In this document: one piece after another, positions 58,801 to 64,000 of the stretch
Numbering within the stretch: position 1 is the stretch's first letter
Layout: each line of letters opens with the position of its first letter
From: Chalara sp. BL73
Lineage: Eukaryota > Ascomycota > Leotiomycetes > Helotiales
DNA: 64,000 bases
Assembly (NCBI GenBank): GCA_918026815.1
Contig: CAKJVC010000147.1
Location: 310,001 to 374,000 of the forward strand
Direction of reading: 5' to 3'
The notes under the pieces: generated by a model
What the model saw: the letters and a program-made list of their open reading frames with translations, nothing else
Told to the model about the DNA's origin: nothing
Databases searched by the model: none
Translations under genes and position numbers: made by a program

Positions 58801-60053
58801 TTACGGTGTGACATATATCGGTGCCAAGGACCAAGTCAAAAAAGCACTTTTGTCATTATACGATGATTTGCCAAATACTGAGGAAGCAAACCCAAGTGTA
58901 TTCTCGGCGTACATCGCAAAACAAATCTTTGTTGCCTTGGCCGCTATGTTTCGGGGAGCTCATGATATTCAATACTGGCTTGGGGAATGCGCTAGTCGTA
59001 TTTCTCAGTGTGTGTCGCCGGAACAAATAGATCGATGGCATGCTGAGGGTAAACCTGTAACTCTGGACAGCACGCAATTCAAAACCGCTGTTGTATGGAC
59101 TAACCCATTGCGCATGCCAGTTGTGCAACCGTACAGGCAGACCAAGTCAAAGGTTGTCCACACCAACATGCAACAACTTAATCTGTCCGAGCCCCACAGC
59201 TCGAATCCTATCAGCAAGCGCAAGCAACTTCAAGGCTTGCCTCCAAATTTTATTCACTCTTTGGATGCAAGTCATATGCTTCTTTCAGCACTTCGTTGTA
59301 ACGAGAAAGGGCTAGCATTTGCTGCAGTGCATGACTCCTTCTGGACGCATGCCGGTTCTGTGGGATCAATGAATACAATTCTGCGGGATTGTTTTATTAA
59401 GATCCACAGCGAAGATGTAATCGGCCGACTAGCTGCTGAGTTCAGTGCGAGATATAGAGGCTGCTTTTACCTAGCGAAAGTTCGTTCAGGCACTGCCCTT
59501 CACCGAAGACTCATTGAGCTCAGGAAGTCACGCGGAGGAACACACCGAGCGAAGGATAATGTCAAAATGAAAGAGCTTATGCAGGAGAGAAAACGCTGGC
59601 AGCTTCTTGAGTCATCAAACCCAGCAGAGGTCGAAGAAGGGAAGCTCATGCAAACTCCTGGTAGCATCTTTGAGGAGATGTCCGCTGATGGAGATCTTGC
59701 TGCCGAAGATGAACTTGCAGAGATTGGCCTTGGCAAACTCTCTGATGCCTCGGCTGGTACAGAGTGTACAACTCAATCAGCTAATGGCACAGAAGAATTT
59801 GCAGCACCAACGACTTTGGGGGATGATAATTCGAAGTTATCACACTTTGAGAAAACAATAACGACAGTGACATCCAAAAAAGGAAAGGCGAAGTCACATG
59901 CAGAAACCTGGGTGTGGCTGCCGCTGAAATTTCCTCCAGTTCCGAAAAGGGTATGTTATGTTTCTCTCGCCGCCATGTAATGTATTTGCTTACCATCTAC
60001 AGGGAGACTTTGATGTTTCAAGACTTAGAAATAGCCAGTATTTCTTTTCATAA
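55868..60053 (+). CDS. RPO41: Mitochondrial DNA-directed RNA polymerase
   Basis: Two exons (55868-59950, 60003-60053) give 1377 residues. The start ATG 55868 (MLLRAARRRTRPNAIQNRLL) begins a basic mitochondrial presequence. The frame upstream contains only a GTG. The large N-terminal extension binds the transcription factor in yeast. The T7-like polymerase domain shows DFRGRAYPIPPYLNHIGADH (about 780), catalytic motif A in HQDGTCNGLQHYAALGGD (about 900), the O-helix-like KRKIVKQTVMTNVYGVTYIG (about 965), and motif C in FAAVHDSFWTHA (about 1153). The last 16 residues come from exon 2 and read GDFDVSRLRNSQYFFS, the conserved FxFS terminus needed for catalysis in T7-like enzymes. Stopping at 59980 without splicing would lose it. 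Confidence 0.96.
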
Positions 60054-60670
60054 GCTCTAACTTCTAGCCTGCTCAAATAAGGCATGCTGCACAGAAGCAC
60101 TCTTGAGCTGAATTATTCAGGCGTTCAAAACCAGATGTTTGTACAAGCAAGGCGGCATAGCGAGCGGATTTTTTTGATGATTTTTTTTGGCATGGGTGGC
60201 GTTTGAAGGGCGCATTTCTTCGGATCATGATTACAAGGGTCAATCTTTATCCGAGAACATATTAGGGCAGGGCATATCCCATGTACGCATATCATAGGAG
60301 GTAATTTATCCAGGGTTTTCAGGCAAAGGTCCAAAATAGAAGGCCAAGGCGATGTACGCTATGTAGAATATATATCTCAGATGATGAGCTGTCTCCAAAT
60401 AATGTTTGCTATGTCCCAAAATGTCACATTAGTCTCCGCAGAAATACGAGGTATCATCCTCATTAAGACTGAGGTGGTCACATCGCATTTGTATACCCGT
60501 TTGCGGCAGAGCCCACTGCAGCTCTCGAGTAGTTCTCACTGTGCTATCAGGCTTTATTGGTATAGAATAGCCATAAGAGTTAAGGACACCCAACACCTTA
60601 CTTTTTAGTACAAAGAGGGGACAAATTCTAAATTGCATCGATTCCTAAGTTCAATCTATCTTGTGCAAAT
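60054..60670. other. Intergenic region
   Basis: RPO41 3' side and promoter of the secreted protein gene. No gene is seen. Confidence 0.45.
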
Positions 60671-61637
60671 ATGTTCTCCTTCCATAGGTTTGAAGCACTG
60701 ATAATGCTCTTGCTTGCGTAAGTGCATCTTACCCTACCATGTCTGGCTATTCTAATACTCTGCTAGGCGGGAGGCTCTGAGCTTGCATGAGCTCCTTGAA
60801 AGGACCGCCTCAACATGTGGACCTTCAATCCTCACTTCCCAGCGGATTGTCACGTATGAAGATATCATTACTATTTCTCATTCATGCTACTCATATACAG
60901 TGGCGACTCCGGGATCTATCGGTTAGTGATCATATCCTAACATTCGACTTCAAATCTCACACCCATAGGCTGCACTACATACTCGTGCCCATATCACCCA
61001 GACTGTACGACCAGTACCACAACAACGCTTTATGTACCTCCAGGAGACTCATGTATGTGTAACATTTCTATATTCGAGAATCACATTTGACTCATCACAA
61101 ACAGGCTGTGCATTTACACCCACCATAACAACAGCAGGACCCTGTTCCACTTGCCAAACAGGCTGCAAAACGAACACAATCACTGCAACCATAACAACCA
61201 CCCCCACCGCCCTTTCTCTTCCCACCCCTCCTTCCCTCACTCCAGTCATCCCTCCCCCGCCTCCTCCCTTGCCTATATCTCTTCCTTCTGTGATCACGGA
61301 TCCTCCACCCACCCCAATCCCTAGCTATCCCCCTAGGCAAGTGGCAGCATGCACTACCACAATTTTCAACAGCAATGGCTGGGATTTAAGCCCAACAAGG
61401 ACGTTGTATCTTTGGACGACAACGCAAACGGTCAGCACGGATTGTCATGGGTGTCAGGCCATCGTGGAGAGTGGGCTGCATGGGGTTGGGCCGGGCGTGT
61501 GAGTTTTTCTTTCTTGTTTCACTTTCTTTCTGTTTTTATACTGATGTAGTACTGACTGGAATAGTGGTTGGACTGCGACGTATAACAATCCTAACCCCAC
61601 GACTACTACTCAGTATGCATGTATCAAGTCGTGGTAA
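60671..61637 (+). CDS. Small secreted cysteine- and proline-rich protein, candidate effector or wall protein
   Basis: Five exons (60671-60717, 60767-60921, 60969-61052, 61105-61498, 61565-61637) give 250 residues with every joint in frame. A signal-peptide-like start (MFSFHRFEALIMLLLAA) leads to a Cys/Thr-rich region: GCTTYSCPYHPDCTTSTTTL, then CCAFTPTITTAGPCSTCQTG. A Pro-rich linker with PPPPPP follows, then ACTTTIFNSNGWDLSPTRTL, DCHGCQ, and the terminus TTTTQYACIKSW. About 14 cysteines and Thr-rich stretches suggest an extracellular, O-glycosylated, disulfide-bonded protein. I do not recognise a named domain, although TTTxT-rich and CxxC patterns are common in fungal secreted proteins. No GPI signal is visible. 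A candidate effector or cell-surface protein is the likely class; the role is unknown. Confidence 0.78.
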
Positions 61638-62406
61638 ACTTGTGGATTTTGTTCCTGTTAGGAGGATCAATGACAAGAAAACATCCAGAATATATTAGTA
61701 CTTCTAGTTTTCAAAACCCCAAATCACCAGTTTGATCATGATTCTTCATTCCGTCCTTGGACTGCGTGTATGCGGTGTGCCTCAAACCTGTGTGTGTATT
61801 TGAGCGTATGAATTTCTAGGACATGCACCGTGATAGCCGAGCCACATTAGCCAGAATAATTATGCGCATGTTGAATTGGATGGCTAGGGCTAAATCCTGA
61901 ATGATCTTTTGAGCACAGATTTAGGATGAATAACTCTTTATTGCATCAGGATTGAGAACATAGGTCTGTCATCCCAAAGCTTAGTCGAAATTGGCTAGTG
62001 GAATTGCATCTGTTTTTCCAATAGGAAATTCTATAATTTGAGAATATTCATGCATGACTTGGAAATAGAATATTCAGAGCTCCAAGATGCCAATCTTTAG
62101 ACGACACGATCCAAGATACATCACGTCAAGCATAATATCCCAAAATCGCAGCCACTACAAATTTTGCTTCTCCTGGCATCATGGCCAGATCGCACTCTAC
62201 AAGTTATCCTTAATGCCCCAGGTATGGTAATTGAGTGATAAAACCAGAAGAAGCCCTAATCACGTGCTTGCTACCTGAGTTGATTGCTTCAATCGGCTTA
62301 GCGCTGCCGCGTTTGTGGGGCTCTAGGCTTTTATGTCGCGCCGTGAGATTATTTAGGCTTGCGATTTTCAACCTCAGCATTCACAACTTTTGAGCCATTC
62401 ACCATC
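61638..62406. other. Intergenic region
   Basis: Between the secreted protein gene and CEF1; AT-rich, with the CEF1 promoter at the right end. No gene is seen. Confidence 0.5.
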
Positions 62407-64000
62407 ATGCCTGTCGTTAAAGGAGGAGTTTGGACGAATATAGAAGATGAGGTACGTGCGAAATTATAGCCATTCTATAAATTATCTTTAAACCTGAAAG
62501 CTAACTCATTGGATCAGATTCTCAAGGCGAGTGTCTCCAAATATGGACTCAATCAATGGGCTCGAGTCTCCTCCCTCCTTGCACGCAAAACACCGAAACA
62601 ATGTAAAGCGCGGTGGAGCGAGTGGTTGGATCCGGGTATCAGAAAGATAGAATGGTCAAAGGAAGAAGATGAGAAGTTACTGCATCTAGCAAAGTTAATG
62701 CCTACGCAATGGAGAACAATCGCGCCGCTAGTTGGCAGAACGGCAACGCAGTGTCTCGAACGCTACCAAAGGTTGCTAGATGAAGCGGAGCAAAGGGAGT
62801 CTGGAGAGCTAGGACTTGGTGGACCAGACGGAGGGGAGAACAAAGCTCCCTCTGCAGATGATGTTCGTCGACTGCGCCCAGGAGAGGTTGACCCCGACCC
62901 GGAATCAAAGCCTGCAAGGCCTGACACAGTGGATATGGATGAGGATGAGAAGGAGATGTTAAGTGAGGCTCGGGCTCGACTGGCGAATACACAGGGAAAG
63001 AAGGCTAAGCGGAAAGCCCGTGAGCGTCAGTTGGAGGAGTCTAGACGCATGGCAGCTCTGCAGAAGCGTCGTGAGCTCAAGAGCGCAGGTATCAATATCA
63101 AGGTCACCAACAAGAAGAAGGGTCAGATGGACTACAATGCCGACATCCCGTTTGAGAAGAAAGCGGCGCCTGGATTCTATGAAACCTCAGAAGAAATGCT
63201 TATGAATGAGAAAGAACGCGAGGCCTTCGACCCCCGGAAGCAACAGTTGGCCAATAAACGTAAAGGTGATGGCGAAGACGAGCACGAACGCAAGAAGCAG
63301 AAGAACGATAAGAATGCTCCATCTGCATCCTATCAAGCAGCGATTAAGGCGGGCCAGCTACAAAAGATCCGAGAGGCTGAGCAAAGTAGTAAGAGAAGAG
63401 CACTGGTTCTACCAGCACCTCAGGTTGGGGAAGGAGAGCTAGAAGAGATTGTGAAGATGGGAATGATTGGAGAAAGAGCCAACATTGCGGCAAGATCCAG
63501 CGAGAACGATGCGACTCGCGGATTGGTGAATACATATTCGACCATCAACAGTGGTGCGCCTATACGCACTCCTAGAGCCCCAGCTCAAGAAGATCATATT
63601 GCCAACGAGATTAGGAACATTCGGGCTCTTACTGAGACCAAATCATCATTGCTCGGTGGTGAAAATACTCCTTTGTATGAAGGAGCAGGCAGCACAGGTT
63701 TTGACGGCGTAACGCCACGGCGACAAGATATTCAGACACCAAATCCCATGGCCACTCCATTCCGCCAACCGGGTGTTGGTGCGACTCCGTTGCACGGTTC
63801 GGGAGCGACGCCAATGCGTACGCCTCGTGATAATTTTGCGCTCAACTCAGACAGCGGAATGTCCTTGGTAGGACAAACACCTAGAGATTTGAAACTGCGG
63901 GAGATCGCTGCAAAGCAACAATTGAAGCAAGGGCTAGCTTCTTTGCCTAAACCAAAGGATGTAGAATGGGAACTGGAATTACCCGAGGAGCAAGAAGAAT
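62407..64000 (+). CDS. CEF1: Pre-mRNA splicing factor Cef1/Cdc5, 5' part only
   Basis: Exon 1 (62407-62451) encodes [15 protein letters not shown]. After a 66-nt intron, exon 2 starts at 62518 and stays open to the window edge, giving about 509 residues so far. Two Myb repeats are clear: [20 protein letters not shown] with [20 protein letters not shown], then [20 protein letters not shown] with [13 protein letters not shown]. The basic segment ([20 protein letters not shown]), [14 protein letters not shown], and the Thr-Pro repeats [20 protein letters not shown] follow in the family order. Cef1/Cdc5 is the core of the NineTeen (Prp19) complex in the spliceosome. The C-terminal part, about 280 residues in relatives, lies beyond the window. 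Confidence 0.95.

Overview
The window is nuclear DNA of a filamentous ascomycete (Pezizomycotina). Most genes carry short GT-AG introns (about 45-60 nt, many with CTAAC/CTGAC-like branch points). Several families are typical of such fungi: two HET-domain loci, a Git3/GPR1-type receptor, a two-finger SreA-type GATA factor, DUF4246, Mrp51 and Atp25. The overall protein flavour suggests Leotiomycetes, but I cannot prove the class from sequence alone. There is no operon structure, rRNA, convincing tRNA or CRISPR array. For spliced genes I rebuilt the exons by hand from splice sites and reading-frame continuity, and exon coordinates are given in each entry.

0-16 kb: a zinc-ribbon-like unknown protein (998-2789), a secreted esterase (3378-4445), broken reading frames (5.1-6.0 kb), a small coiled-coil fungal protein (6613-7186), a decayed HET gene (8024-9010), an intact HET gene (10682-12412), and a repeat-rich F-box-like protein (13907-15734). 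This is the accessory-looking part of the window. 15.7-19.3 kb holds no gene I can support.

19-38 kb: SreA-like iron regulator (19282-21040), Golgi protein Tvp15 (22298-23091), peroxisomal D-amino-acid oxidase (24091-25352), and an OTU deubiquitinase with a SUMO-interaction-like motif (26100-27495). These are followed by a 421-bp non-autonomous DNA transposon with perfect 31-bp inverted ends and an 8-bp target duplication (28592-29012), a secreted GMC oxidoreductase (30071-31891), mitoribosomal Mrp51 (33394-34815) and a DUF4246 protein (35261-37546).

38-64 kb: a DUF4139/mucoidy-inhibitor-like protein (38821-41427), a GPR1-type nutrient-sensing GPCR (42023-44259), an MFS transporter of the vacuolar basic amino acid type (46013-48378), and a class I glutamine amidotransferase-like protein (49190-49997). 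Next come an S1/P1 nuclease with a problem at its first splice junction (50309-51709), a divergent pair for mitochondrial gene expression (ATP25 at 52179-54470 and RPO41 at 55868-60053), a five-exon cysteine-rich secreted protein (60671-61637), and the 5' part of the splicing factor CEF1/CDC5, which runs off the window (62407-64000).

Functionally the region mixes core housekeeping (mitochondrial transcription and translation, splicing, Golgi) with environment-facing genes (iron and nutrient sensing, secreted hydrolase, oxidase and nuclease, a candidate effector) and non-self-recognition genes. No biosynthetic cluster or clearly new multi-gene system is visible. The strongest unreported-looking items are the intact miniature transposon, the zinc-ribbon unknown, the SIM-bearing OTU protein and the five-exon secreted protein.
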